A stretch of 64,000 nucleotides of DNA from Verrucomicrobiota bacterium (lineage in GTDB: Bacteria; Verrucomicrobiota; Verrucomicrobiia; Chthoniobacterales; UBA10450): positions 1 to 64,000 of the forward strand of contig QHNJ01000006.1 of NCBI GenBank assembly GCA_003218395.1, in the 5' to 3' direction. Below, piece after piece: positions 26,025 to 35,056 of this stretch. The position numbers and the translations under genes were made by a program. The notes beneath the pieces are model-generated. The model was not told where the DNA came from. It saw only the letters and a list, made by a program, of their open reading frames with translations, and searched no databases. Each line of letters starts with the position of its first letter. The first letter of the stretch is position 1.

Positions 26025-26085
26025 CTGTAGGCATCTGTGCCTGGCGCTGCCGAATGGATTGGCGTTTCACAGAAACGCCCTACAG
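26025..26085. repeat. GTAG...CTAC bounded element after rpoC
   Basis: CTGTAGG...CCTACAG with internal perfect hairpin GGCGTTTC ACA GAAACGCC. Confidence 0.85.
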
Positions 26086-26094
26086 TTCGTCTAG

Positions 26095-26636
26095 TGTCGA
26101 TCGTAACCAAGACCGGCGATAAGGGTGAAACCTCGCTTATGTACGGCCGGCGCGTATTGAAGGCTGATCCGCGCGTCGATGCCTACGGGTATGTCGATGA
26201 ACTGACTGCAGCCCTCGGTCTCGCCCGATCCATTTCGAACGAAAAGCTTCTTTCGAGTGAAATCTTCGCCGTGCAAAAAGACTTGATCGTTGTGATGGGT
26301 GAGCTGGCAACGACGCCGCAAGATCGAGAACGTTACGTCAAAGATGGCTTTCACGTCGCCACAGCTGCGATGGTCGACCGGATCACAGCCGTAATTGTCG
26401 ATCTTGAGAAAGACAAATTTCTCTACCCGAAAGACTGGGTCATCCCCGGGGGAACGGCGGTTTCGGCGGCTCTCGATTTCGCCCGCGCAACTTGCCGTCG
26501 CGCCGAACGGCGCATCGCCACGTTCATGGCCGATGAAAAAGATCTTAACCCGGAGATTCTGCGCTACCTGAATCGCCTTTCCGATTTCTGCTGGGTTCTG
26601 GCGCGCTACGCAGAGCGGACATCGCGAGCGAAATGA
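26095..26636 (+). CDS. PduO-type cob(I)alamin adenosyltransferase
   Basis: MSIVTKTGDKGETSLMYGRRVLKADPRVDAYGYVDEL; RATCRRAERR; GTG start near 26095. Confidence 0.9.
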
Positions 26637-26722
26637 CGATTGATGGAAATTGAATTTGCCACTCGCCGGGTGCAATAGCATATTCGTCACCCGCCGTGCC
26701 CCTGCGCCGGCGTGATTTTTTT

Positions 26723-27454
26723 ATGGCTGAGACAACAGAATTAGTGCCGGAGCTTCTCGAAGCGGGCGTACATTTTGGGCACCAGACAAAGCGGTGGAAC
26801 CCGAAAATGAAGCCGTTCATTTTCGAGCAGCGCAACCAGATTTATATCATCAATCTTGATGAAACAGTGAAGCAGCTTCAGCGTGCCACGGGGTTTCTTC
26901 AGGAAGTCACCCGCCGCGGAGGCAAGATCTTGTTCGTGGGCTGCAAGAGACAGGCGCAGCAAGCGATAAAGGAAGCGGCGCTCGCTTGCGGCCAATTTTA
27001 CGTCAATCAGAGGTGGCTTGGAGGCACGCTGACTAATCTCTCGACTATTCGCAAGAGCATTGGTCGATTGAAATACATTGAGCAGATCGAGCGATCGCCG
27101 GAATACAAGAAGATGGGCAAACAGGAGTTGGCGGCGCTTAATCGCGAGGCCGCGAAGCTCCGGCGCAATCTCGATGGGATACTCGAGATGTCGCAGTTGC
27201 CCGACGCCTTGGTGGTAATCGACACAACCCGTGAGCAAAACGCGGTGAATGAGGCGCGACGTCTCGGGATTCCAGTCGTCGCCATCGTCGACACGAACGC
27301 CGATCCTGAGCTGATCGACTATCCAATCGCTGGAAACGATGATGCGATTCGCGCTATTCGCGTGATTCTGCAAAAGCTCGTGGACGCCATTGTTTCGGCA
27401 AGCAGCGAAGCTCGGATTCGCGAGCAGGTCGAAATGGCGGGTGTGTCGGCATAA
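26723..27454 (+). CDS. rpsB: ribosomal protein S2
   Basis: LLEAGVHFGHQTKRWNPKMKPFIFEQRNQIYIINLDET. Confidence 0.98.
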   Translation: MAETTELVPELLEAGVHFGHQTKRWNPKMKPFIFEQRNQIYIINLDETVKQLQRATGFLQEVTRRGGKILFVGCKRQAQQAIKEAALACGQFYVNQRWLGGTLTNLSTIRKSIGRLKYIEQIERSPEYKKMGKQELAALNREAAKLRRNLDGILEMSQLPDALVVIDTTREQNAVNEARRLGIPVVAIVDTNADPELIDYPIAGNDDAIRAIRVILQKLVDAIVSASSEARIREQVEMAGVSA

Positions 27455-27463
27455 AAAGGTTGG

Positions 27464-27538
27464 AACGCGAAAATCGTTACATCCTAACGGGGGAACATTT
27501 AACGATTCAACGCTTTAACGCTTCAACTTTTTAACTTT
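27464..27538 (+). repeat. 8-bp-phased TYAAC iteron array upstream of tsf
   Basis: consecutive 8-mers TTAACGAT TCAACGCT TTAACGCT TCAACTTT TTAACTTT at 27499-27538, with further AAC at 27486 and 27494. Confidence 0.7.
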
Positions 27539-27546
27539 CCTTTCCC

Positions 27547-28152
27547 ATGGAAATTGACCCACAACTGGTTAAGCAACTCCGGGAAAAAACCAACGCCGGC
27601 TTTATGGATTGCAAGCGCGCTCTTGCAGAGAGCGGCGGTGAACTGGAAACAGCAGAAGCAATTTTGCGAATGAAAGGCATCGCCATCGCGGGGAAAAAGG
27701 CCTCGCGCCCGGCGAAGGAAGGCATTGTGGCTTCTTATATCCACTTGCAGGGGAAAGTCGGAGTGCTCGTGGAAGTGAACTGTGAGACCGACTTTGTGGC
27801 AAGGAACGAGAATTTTCGCGAGGTCGTAAAGGACATCACGCTGCATATCGCTGCCGCGCATCCGCTTTACGTCAGTCGCGCGGATGTTCCGGGCAATCTC
27901 ATCGAAGCCGAGCGCGAGATCTACAAGGCGCAGCTCAAAGGCAAACCGGAGAACGTGATGAACAAAATTGTCGAAGGAAAACTCGATAAGTTTTTCAGCA
28001 CTGTTTGCCTGCTCGAACAGGCTTTCATTAAGAATCCGGACCAGACGATTGAGGATCTGGTGAAATCGAAGATCGCCGAGCTGGGCGAGAACATCGTTAT
28101 CCGGCGCTTCACTCGCTATCTCGTTGGCGAACCGGTTCCCGCCGAGGCATAG
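27547..28152 (+). CDS. tsf: elongation factor Ts
   Basis: LVKQLREKTNAGFMDCKRALAESGGELETA, NCETDFVARNENF. Confidence 0.98.
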   Translation: MEIDPQLVKQLREKTNAGFMDCKRALAESGGELETAEAILRMKGIAIAGKKASRPAKEGIVASYIHLQGKVGVLVEVNCETDFVARNENFREVVKDITLHIAAAHPLYVSRADVPGNLIEAEREIYKAQLKGKPENVMNKIVEGKLDKFFSTVCLLEQAFIKNPDQTIEDLVKSKIAELGENIVIRRFTRYLVGEPVPAEA

Positions 28153-28163
28153 ACTGTGTGGCG

Positions 28164-28183
28164 GCCCCGAAAGCGCTCGGGGC
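28164..28183. terminator. hairpin after tsf, no clear T tract
   Basis: GCCCCGA aagcgc TCGGGGC. Confidence 0.4.
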
Positions 28184-28197
28184 TAAATTCGAAATCA

Positions 28198-29940
28198 ATG
28201 GGACTGGCCGAGTACAAAGCGAAGCGCGATTTTCGGAAGACGGCCGAACCGAAGGGCGGCAAACCTTTGCCAAAAGCAGTGCGGGGTGCGTCTCGCTTTG
28301 TCATCCAGAAACATGATGCACGCCGTCTGCATTACGATTTCCGGCTACAAATGGAAGGCGTCTTGAAATCCTGGGCCGTTCCGAAAGGGCTTCCCTGGAA
28401 GAAAGGCGAAAAACATCTGGCAGTAGAAGTCGAAGATCATCCGATCGAATACGAAGAATTCGAGGGCGTCATTCCCGAAGGAAACTACGGCGGCGGCACG
28501 GTGATGGTTTGGGACCGCGGCACTTATTATGTTTACGGAGAGCAGCCCACGAAATCGTTTCAGGAAGGCAAATTGCATCTCGTCCTTGGTGGCAAAAAAG
28601 CCAAAGGCGAATGGACACTCGTGCGCATCCGCGGCGCTGACCAGAAGAGTCAGTGGCTAATCTTGAAAACTGGAGCAGACGCCAAACCAATTTCCAAAAA
28701 ACTCGAAGATCAATCGGTCAAGACCGGGCGGACGATGAAACAAATCGCGCAAGATCGCGATGCCGAATGGGAATCCAATCGCGAGGAAAAAGATGCGAGT
28801 GCGACTTCAAAGTTCAAAGCGCGCATCAGAACGGCGAATAAAAAAAAAGAGGCAGGCCGCAATAAACAAACCGATTCCGGGGTAGGGCGCGACCGCCGGG
28901 CGCGCCGAGGAATTATCCCTGAGAACATTCGCGGCGCGCCCGGCGGTCGCGCCCTACCAGATTTGCCCTCTGCCAAAGCCCGCTTCATCGATCCAACGAA
29001 GCCGCGGTTGGTGAAGGACCCGCCCGCCGCGGGAGATTGGATTTACGAACTCAAGTTCGACGGAATCCGGCTGATCGTGGTCAAGACCGACAAGAAAGTT
29101 TCGCTGTTGTCGCGAAATAAGAATGAATTGGCCGGGCGTTTCCCGGAAATTGTCGAGGCGGTAAGGAATTTGCCATCGCGCGAATGCGTGATTGACGGCG
29201 AAGTGGTCGCGCTCGATGACGAAGGCCGCTCATCGTTTCAACTGTTGCAAGCGCGCGAGATGGAAGGACGGAAATTGCCCGTTTATTTCTATGCATTTGA
29301 CCTGCTTCAGCTCGACGGCAAAACCTTGATCGGGCTGTCATTGGAGGCGCGGAAAAATGTTCTCGAAAACCTCTGCGCGGACGCAGGCGATCCAATCCGT
29401 TACTCGGGCGCGATTGGGGAAGAGGCGAAACCATTGCTCAAAGAAGTGAAGCGTCGCGGTCTCGAGGGAATTATTGGCAAACAGCGCAACTCGGTTTACG
29501 AACCGGGGCGTAGAAGCGGCGCATGGATTAAGCTCAAATGCGTAAACGAGCAGGAATTCGTCATTGGTGGATACACGCCGCCCCAGGGATCGCGCAAACA
29601 TTTCGGCGCGATTCTGGTTGGTTATTACAAGAACAAGAAACTGGTTTTCGCCGGCAAAGTCGGCACCGGCTTCACTGCAAAATCGCTTGCAACTTTACAG
29701 AGGAAATTTCAGCAACAAGAAAGGGAGAGTTGTCTGTTTGTCGATCTGCCATCGAAACAAAACGGGCAATGGGTGCAAGCCATCACGCCCTTCATGATGG
29801 GCAAAATGCATTGGGTAAACCCGGTTTTCGTTTGCGAGATTAAGTTCGCCGAGTGGACCCGCGATAATAAATTGCGTGCGCCGGTTTTTGTCGGATTGCG
29901 CGAAGATAAAAAAGCCAGCGAAGTCGTTCGGGAAGTATAA
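28198..29940 (+). CDS. ligD: LigD-like ATP-dependent DNA ligase with N-terminal 3'-phosphoesterase domain
   Basis: FVIQKHDARRLHYDFRLQMEGVLKSWAVPKGLP (PE) and YELKFDGIRLIV (ligase); start within ORF 28156..29940, probable ATG at 28198. Confidence 0.9.
   Translation: MGLAEYKAKRDFRKTAEPKGGKPLPKAVRGASRFVIQKHDARRLHYDFRLQMEGVLKSWAVPKGLPWKKGEKHLAVEVEDHPIEYEEFEGVIPEGNYGGGTVMVWDRGTYYVYGEQPTKSFQEGKLHLVLGGKKAKGEWTLVRIRGADQKSQWLILKTGADAKPISKKLEDQSVKTGRTMKQIAQDRDAEWESNREEKDASATSKFKARIRTANKKKEAGRNKQTDSGVGRDRRARRGIIPENIRGAPGGRALPDLPSAKARFIDPTKPRLVKDPPAAGDWIYELKFDGIRLIVVKTDKKVSLLSRNKNELAGRFPEIVEAVRNLPSRECVIDGEVVALDDEGRSSFQLLQAREMEGRKLPVYFYAFDLLQLDGKTLIGLSLEARKNVLENLCADAGDPIRYSGAIGEEAKPLLKEVKRRGLEGIIGKQRNSVYEPGRRSGAWIKLKCVNEQEFVIGGYTPPQGSRKHFGAILVGYYKNKKLVFAGKVGTGFTAKSLATLQRKFQQQERESCLFVDLPSKQNGQWVQAITPFMMGKMHWVNPVFVCEIKFAEWTRDNKLRAPVFVGLREDKKASEVVREV
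28881..28958. repeat. 26-bp perfect inverted repeat, 26-nt spacer, inside the ligD-like CDS
   Basis: GGTAGGGCGCGACCGCCGGGCGCGCC (28881-28906) and its exact reverse complement at 28933-28958. Confidence 0.97.
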
Positions 29941-29989
29941 ATTCGGGATTGCACTTGTTCGCGTGGTCAGCCGCAAATATGGTGGCGTG

Positions 29990-30277
29990 ATGAAAGTGAT
30001 AGTCATCGTCATGCCGAAGGCCGCGGTGCTCGATCCGCAAGGTAACGCTGTGCGCGATGCGATGCGGCATCTGGGAATGCCGGAGGTGCGCAGCGTCAGG
30101 ATCGGCAAATACATGGAGATCGATGTCGATGGACAAAATGGCGACCTTGAGGCGCGATTGCGCGGGCTCTGCCGCGATTTGCTGTCGAATCCAGTGATCG
30201 AAGATTACGAGTTACAGAGGTCATCCGCCTCCGCCAAGGCTACGGCGCGACAGAGGGAAATCAGTAAAGAGAAATGA
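29990..30277 (+). CDS. purS: phosphoribosylformylglycinamidine synthase subunit PurS, extended C-terminus
   Basis: MKVIVIVMPKAAVLDPQGNAVRDAMRHLGMPEVRSVRIGKYMEID; upstream of purQ. Confidence 0.9.
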   Translation: MKVIVIVMPKAAVLDPQGNAVRDAMRHLGMPEVRSVRIGKYMEIDVDGQNGDLEARLRGLCRDLLSNPVIEDYELQRSSASAKATARQREISKEK

Positions 30278-30456
30278 AAGCGCTGCGATATTTTTTCTGT
30301 GTAGTGCTGCCGCCGCTCGCGGTACTCATGACGGGCCGCATCGCCAGTTTCTTTCTCAGTATCATTTTGACTTTGCTCGGCTGGATTCCAGGAGTCATTC
30401 ACGCGTGCCTGGTGGTGAATGATTATCACGCTGAGCAGCGCGCCGCCGCGCGTTAG
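30274..30456 (+). CDS. Pmp3/YqaE (UPF0057)-like small membrane protein
   Basis: 60 aa, two TM helices, FCVVLPPLAVLMTGRIASFFLSIILTLLGWIPGVIHACLVV; ATGA overlap with purS. Confidence 0.85.
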   Translation: MKALRYFFCVVLPPLAVLMTGRIASFFLSIILTLLGWIPGVIHACLVVNDYHAEQRAAAR

Positions 30457-30463
30457 ATCGACA

Positions 30464-31201
30464 ATGATGAAATTCGCTGTCATCCAGTTTCCCGGTTCAA
30501 ATTGTGATCAGGATTGCGTCGCCGGGATCAATGATCTCGACGGCCTGCGTGCGGAATACGTCTGGCACAAGGCAACGTCGCTTGACGATTTTGACGCCAT
30601 CGTGCTGCCGGGTGGATTCGCGTATGGCGATTATCTGCGTTGTGGCGCCATCGCGCGTTTTTCGCCAATCATGCAAGCGGTAGTTAGCGATGCGCGCGCC
30701 GGCAAGCTCGTGCTCGGTACGTGCAACGGGTTCCAGGTTCTCTGCGAAGCCGGTCTCTTGCCCGGTGCGCTCGTGCGGAACCGTTCGCTGCGCTTCGTGT
30801 GTGACATGGTGACGACGCGCGTGGAAGTGGACGATTCGCCGTTCACGCATGGCTTCCCGAAAGGGACGCTTCTCCACATGCCTGTTGCGCATGGCGAAGG
30901 TTGCTTCTTCGCGGACGCAGAAACCTTGCGAGACCTCAACGCCTATCGACAAGTGATTTTGCGCTACGCGGACAGCCAAGGCCGGATTGTTCCCGAAGCG
31001 AATCCGAACGGTTCGATTGAAAACATCGCCGGCATCTGCAATCGCGAACGAAATGTCTTTGGGTTGATGCCTCACCCTGATCGCGCCTCAGATGCGCGAC
31101 TCGGCAGCCTGGATGGCGCGAGGATTTTCCGGTCGATGATGCAAACGGTCAGCGCAAGTCGCGCGACGACCTCATCGGATCGCGTAAAGCAGGTCGCGTG
31201 A
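30464..31201 (+). CDS. purQ: phosphoribosylformylglycinamidine synthase subunit PurQ
   Basis: [53 protein letters not shown]. Confidence 0.96.
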   Translation: MMKFAVIQFPGSNCDQDCVAGINDLDGLRAEYVWHKATSLDDFDAIVLPGGFAYGDYLRCGAIARFSPIMQAVVSDARAGKLVLGTCNGFQVLCEAGLLPGALVRNRSLRFVCDMVTTRVEVDDSPFTHGFPKGTLLHMPVAHGEGCFFADAETLRDLNAYRQVILRYADSQGRIVPEANPNGSIENIAGICNRERNVFGLMPHPDRASDARLGSLDGARIFRSMMQTVSASRATTSSDRVKQVA

Positions 31202-31848
31202 GCCTTTTCATTACCGGGACAGATACCGGTGTAGGCAAAACGCACACCGCGGTCCAACTATTGCGTCTATTGCGCGCCGCGGGAGCCAGCTGCGCCGGAA
31301 TGAAACCGATCTGTTGCGGAGATCGTCGAGACGCAGAGCTTCTGCTCGCGGCCAGCAGTGACGGCCTAGCGATCAACGAAATTAATCCAGTCTGGCTGAA
31401 GACGCCGGCAGCGCCGATTGTGGGCAGCCTTACCGAGGAGGTGGACATCGATATCGAGCGTATCCTCGCTGCTTTTCACACTGTTCAGAGTCGGGTTGAG
31501 CATGTGCTGGTCGAAGGAGTGGGCGGCTGGATGGTGCCGATTCGTCCCGACTATTTCATGAGCGATTTGGCCGTCGAAATGAAATTGCCGATCTTGGTGG
31601 TGGCGCAGAACCGGCTCGGTTGTCTCAATCACGCGGCGCTCACCGTGCGATGCGTTGTAGCCCACAAGCTGCGTTGCGTCGGTGTCGCCTTAAGTGACGC
31701 TCTCCCAACGCGCGATATCGCGGCTCTGACCAATGCCGATATTCTCAAGAAAATTCTCAACGTTCCATTGTTTGCCGGATTAGGTGAAAATCTGATGGAA
31801 CTGCCGGCTGACTGGCGAGTTATGATTGATTCGACAAGCGAGATCTAG
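31198..31848 (+). CDS. bioD: dethiobiotin synthetase
   Basis: LFITGTDTGVGKTHTAVQLLRLLRAAG; GTGA overlap with purQ. Confidence 0.9.
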   Translation: MSLFITGTDTGVGKTHTAVQLLRLLRAAGASCAGMKPICCGDRRDAELLLAASSDGLAINEINPVWLKTPAAPIVGSLTEEVDIDIERILAAFHTVQSRVEHVLVEGVGGWMVPIRPDYFMSDLAVEMKLPILVVAQNRLGCLNHAALTVRCVVAHKLRCVGVALSDALPTRDIAALTNADILKKILNVPLFAGLGENLMELPADWRVMIDSTSEI

Positions 31849-31972
31849 CGTGTCGGCTCGATACAGGACTGTAAAGAAACTGAACACGACCGACAGTTAC
31901 TCCGCCGGTTTTGCTTCGGAAAACAGGATGGCATCGCGATTGCTAAGTTTAACGTAATAAACCCTTGCTCCT

Positions 31973-32449
31973 ATGCTCTTACAAAAAACCTTACATATGA
32001 GTCAGCCGGCGGCAGAGTGCAAAGCCCGACTAGCCAGTATCCAATCATATCGGCGGCAGTTCCTTATGGTGACAAGGGCAACCGTGACTTCATCGAAAAC
32101 GGTCGATTTCAGCTTTCGCGGCCCGCTTGGTTTTGAGGCTCACACAGTCCTTCTGTCGGTCGAGAGTGACTCGCCAGATCAGTATGCGTTCGAGTCCGTG
32201 GGCGGCAATATTAACCTTGTGGGAATCGTTGATTTCGCCGAGATTCGGCGAACCTGCACGGAGGTCACGCTTGCGGTTCACTATGAGATCAAGAACAAGC
32301 TGGTTGCCTGGCTGGATCGGCGCTTGAATTTTGTCGACAGTTTTGTGACTGCCGAGCTGCGTAGCATCCGAGCGCACTTCGAAGGCATTGCGGCGAGCTA
32401 CCTCGAGCATGCGCCGGTGTTGCCCGTGCTCCAAACGGCTGGAGCCTAA
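31973..32449 (+). CDS. hypothetical protein (SRPBCC-like or similar small ORF)
   Basis: 158 aa ORF, no recognised motif. Confidence 0.4.
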   Translation: MLLQKTLHMSQPAAECKARLASIQSYRRQFLMVTRATVTSSKTVDFSFRGPLGFEAHTVLLSVESDSPDQYAFESVGGNINLVGIVDFAEIRRTCTEVTLAVHYEIKNKLVAWLDRRLNFVDSFVTAELRSIRAHFEGIAASYLEHAPVLPVLQTAGA

Positions 32450-32463
32450 GAAAACGAAATTCG

Positions 32464-32499
32464 AAAGAGCCACCAAGCCAACGCTTGGATGGCTCTTTG
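32464..32499 (+). terminator. intrinsic terminator-like hairpin
   Basis: AAAGAGCCACCAAGC CAAC GCTTGGATGGCTCTTT, converges with tyrS. Confidence 0.7.
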
Positions 32500-32669
32500 C
32501 CGTACGCGGGCTATTGGAACTGGTCCCAAGAATTGCTCGGAAGGTGGATCGGGCGCTCCGTCGCGCGATGTTAAGAATGGCGCCTAGGTGCATTATTTGG
32601 CGTCAAGGTCGCCGCGATGACGACTGCTCGATCCACGAATCGCACCCCTGGTTATTTTCGAGACCGCTT

Positions 32670-33851
32670 CTAGCCAATTCGCACTGCGTGCTTTTTGTCG
32701 AGGCGAAGAACTTGGCCGGGCTCAAGCCTGATTGTTCCCCTAGGATCGCGAAGCTTCACGCCATCGAGCTCCACGCTTCCCTGTTTGATCAACCGCGAGG
32801 CCTCGCTGCGCGATTTTTGCAGGTTGAACGCTTGCCGATAAACGTTCGAAACGAGCGTGACGGCTTCAAGTTTCTCCAGCGTGGTCGCGGAAAACAGCGG
32901 CAGGTTGGCATGTTCCAGATCGCGCTTGCTAAAACGCGTGTTCCATTCATCGAGTGTTTTTTGGGCGAGAGCAGCCGAATGGTAGGTCTGCACGATTTCG
33001 CGGGCAAGTTGCTTTTTCGCGTCGAGCGGATGCGCACCGGCTGCCGGCAAACGGCCAAGTAGTAATGGGTAATAGCGTGCCATCAACTCGTCCGAGACGC
33101 TCATCAGCTTCCCGAACATGTCTGCAGCGGACTCGTTGATCGCGACAAGATTGCCGAGGCTTTTACTCATTTTCTTGGAGCCATCCAAGCCCTCAAGAAT
33201 CGGAAGGAGAAAAACGACTTGCTGTGGCAGACCTTCCTCTTTTTGGAAGTCGCGCCCTATCAAAATGTTAAAAAGTTGATCTGTCCCGCCGAGCTCGACA
33301 TCAGCTTTCACCATCACCGAATCCCAACCTTGCATGATTGGATACTGAATTTCGTGCGCACGGATGGCTTGTTGGTTGTCAATCCGAGCTCGGAAATCTT
33401 CGCGCTGCAACATTTGTTGTAACGTCACACGGCCGTTTAGGCGAATGACATCTTCGAACGACATCCCTCGAAACCAGTCACCATTGCAAACGGTCTCCGT
33501 CCGCGCCGGATTAAGAATCTTGAATGCCTGCTCACGGTAGGTCGCTGCATTTGCCATCACTTCCTTATGCGTCAATTGCGGCCGGGTGGCGGATCGACCA
33601 CTGGGATCGCCAATCATTCCAGTGAAATCACCGATGATGAGAATGGCTTGGTGACCCAGGTCTTGAAACTGCCTCAGCTTTCGCAGGACGATACTGTGGC
33701 CAAGATGAATGTCTGAAGTAGTTGGATCGACCCCGAGTTTTACCCGCAGCGGCCGACCGAGCGCGAGTTTCTCGCGCAATTCAATCTCGCTGATGATCTG
33801 CGCGGCGCCTTGTTTTAGAAACGCGAGCGCTTCATCCGGTTGCATGATCAA
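32670..33851 (-). CDS. tyrS: tyrosyl-tRNA synthetase
   Basis: LGVDPTTSDIHLGHSIVLRKLRQFQDLGH, KMSKSLGN, C-terminal S4-like domain. Confidence 0.95.
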   Translation of the reverse strand: MIMQPDEALAFLKQGAAQIISEIELREKLALGRPLRVKLGVDPTTSDIHLGHSIVLRKLRQFQDLGHQAILIIGDFTGMIGDPSGRSATRPQLTHKEVMANAATYREQAFKILNPARTETVCNGDWFRGMSFEDVIRLNGRVTLQQMLQREDFRARIDNQQAIRAHEIQYPIMQGWDSVMVKADVELGGTDQLFNILIGRDFQKEEGLPQQVVFLLPILEGLDGSKKMSKSLGNLVAINESAADMFGKLMSVSDELMARYYPLLLGRLPAAGAHPLDAKKQLAREIVQTYHSAALAQKTLDEWNTRFSKRDLEHANLPLFSATTLEKLEAVTLVSNVYRQAFNLQKSRSEASRLIKQGSVELDGVKLRDPRGTIRLEPGQVLRLDKKHAVRIG

Positions 33852-33856
33852 ATACA

Positions 33857-33885
33857 GAATAGCGCACCAGGCTGGCGCGCTACTT
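33857..33885. repeat. GTAG hairpin overlapping the upstream ORF stop codon
   Basis: TAGCGC aCCAGgCTGGc GCGCTA; on the minus strand AAG-TAG is the stop of ORF 33880..34464. Confidence 0.65.
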
Positions 33886-34464
33886 GTTTTTGTTCAGCAA
33901 CTCGCGGACCTGCTCGATCGTTAACGGTGGATTCTGCCTGTTGAGCGCCTTTTGACTCTTGCCCTGATCAAGGAAGGCCCGATTCCCTGCGTAAGAACGG
34001 CTGGCAACCTTTTTGTCAGATTGAGGGGCATCACGGACATCACGTGCAGTGCGAGTTGCATAAGCAGGTCGAGAATCTCCAACTGCTTGCTGCGACGAAA
34101 TCCCAGATGCGCTGCGCGTGCCGTGGAAAGATTGAGAATTGAATTGTCGCGCCGAAAAGTCGCGTGTTCCGGAAAAGCTTTTCGAATTGGATTTTTCCTG
34201 GAGGTAAAATGTGCCAACGGTTGCCTTTTTATTTATGGATGCCCCATCGGCAATGAATTTTTTGTTCTGCGCGTTATTCCGCAGCGCCGTGTCCGGCCTG
34301 AGCAAGCGATCGACGAGCTTGCTTTCTTGATCCTGAGCGCGGACGCAAGCGAGAGCAAATAAAACCAACAAACCGGCCGCAAGGGATTTTGCCACGACAC
34401 CTACGCTGCCGAAATAACGTCTCGTTTGTAAAGCAAATTGTCTTTTCTCTCTACAACCCAGCAA
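33880..34464 (-). CDS. secreted hypothetical protein
   Basis: N-terminal hydrophobic segment, 194 aa. Confidence 0.6.
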   Translation of the reverse strand: MLGCREKRQFALQTRRYFGSVGVVAKSLAAGLLVLFALACVRAQDQESKLVDRLLRPDTALRNNAQNKKFIADGASINKKATVGTFYLQEKSNSKSFSGTRDFSARQFNSQSFHGTRSASGISSQQAVGDSRPAYATRTARDVRDAPQSDKKVASRSYAGNRAFLDQGKSQKALNRQNPPLTIEQVRELLNKNK

Positions 34465-34552
34465 TCAGCGCGTGATGCGAGTGTCGTCTTCGGTTCAGCC
34501 GAGGATCGGCTTTTTATTGTTTTCAGTAGCTTACTCGGCAAATAATGGGCAC

Positions 34553-34765
34553 ATGTCTGATCATATTTACAAAAAAATTGAGCTGGTTGGTTCCTCGCCG
34601 GACGGATTTGAGCAGGCGGTAAAAAATGCGCTTGTACGCGCCGAGAAGACAGTACGCAACATGCGCTGGTTCGAGGTGGCGGAGACCCGCGGATACATCG
34701 AGAACGGCAAGATTGGTCATTGGCAGGTGACACTGAAGATTGGCTTTACGCTGGAAGACGCGTGA
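34553..34765 (+). CDS. dodecin family protein
   Basis: [65 protein letters not shown]. Confidence 0.93.
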   Translation: MSDHIYKKIELVGSSPDGFEQAVKNALVRAEKTVRNMRWFEVAETRGYIENGKIGHWQVTLKIGFTLEDA

Positions 34766-34788
34766 GAAACGTCAGGAGAGTAAAATCG

Positions 34789-35007
34789 TTAAACGACGAT
34801 AAGGAGGCGAAAGAGGCCGCCCAGAATTCGGCCAACCGGCAATCGATTCAGAATGTAGCCAACTACAAGCGCGCACAGCAGAGACTCTGCTGGTTTTTCG
34901 CGCACGTAATCCTCAGTCTCGCTAAGAACCGTCTCGAACTGTTCTTTCGCCCAATGCAACCCGCGTTCCGGGAACTCGGCCAACACTTCAGCAGATGAAT
35001 GATCCAT
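34789..35007 (-). CDS. small membrane protein (DUF883/YqjD-like)
   Basis: amphipathic N-terminus plus ESLLCALVVGYILNRLP. Confidence 0.5.
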   Translation of the reverse strand: MDHSSAEVLAEFPERGLHWAKEQFETVLSETEDYVREKPAESLLCALVVGYILNRLPVGRILGGLFRLLIVV

Positions 35008-35056
35008 GTCGCTTAATGATTCGGATTCTGATCGTTCCTTGCGCGCATAGATCTTG

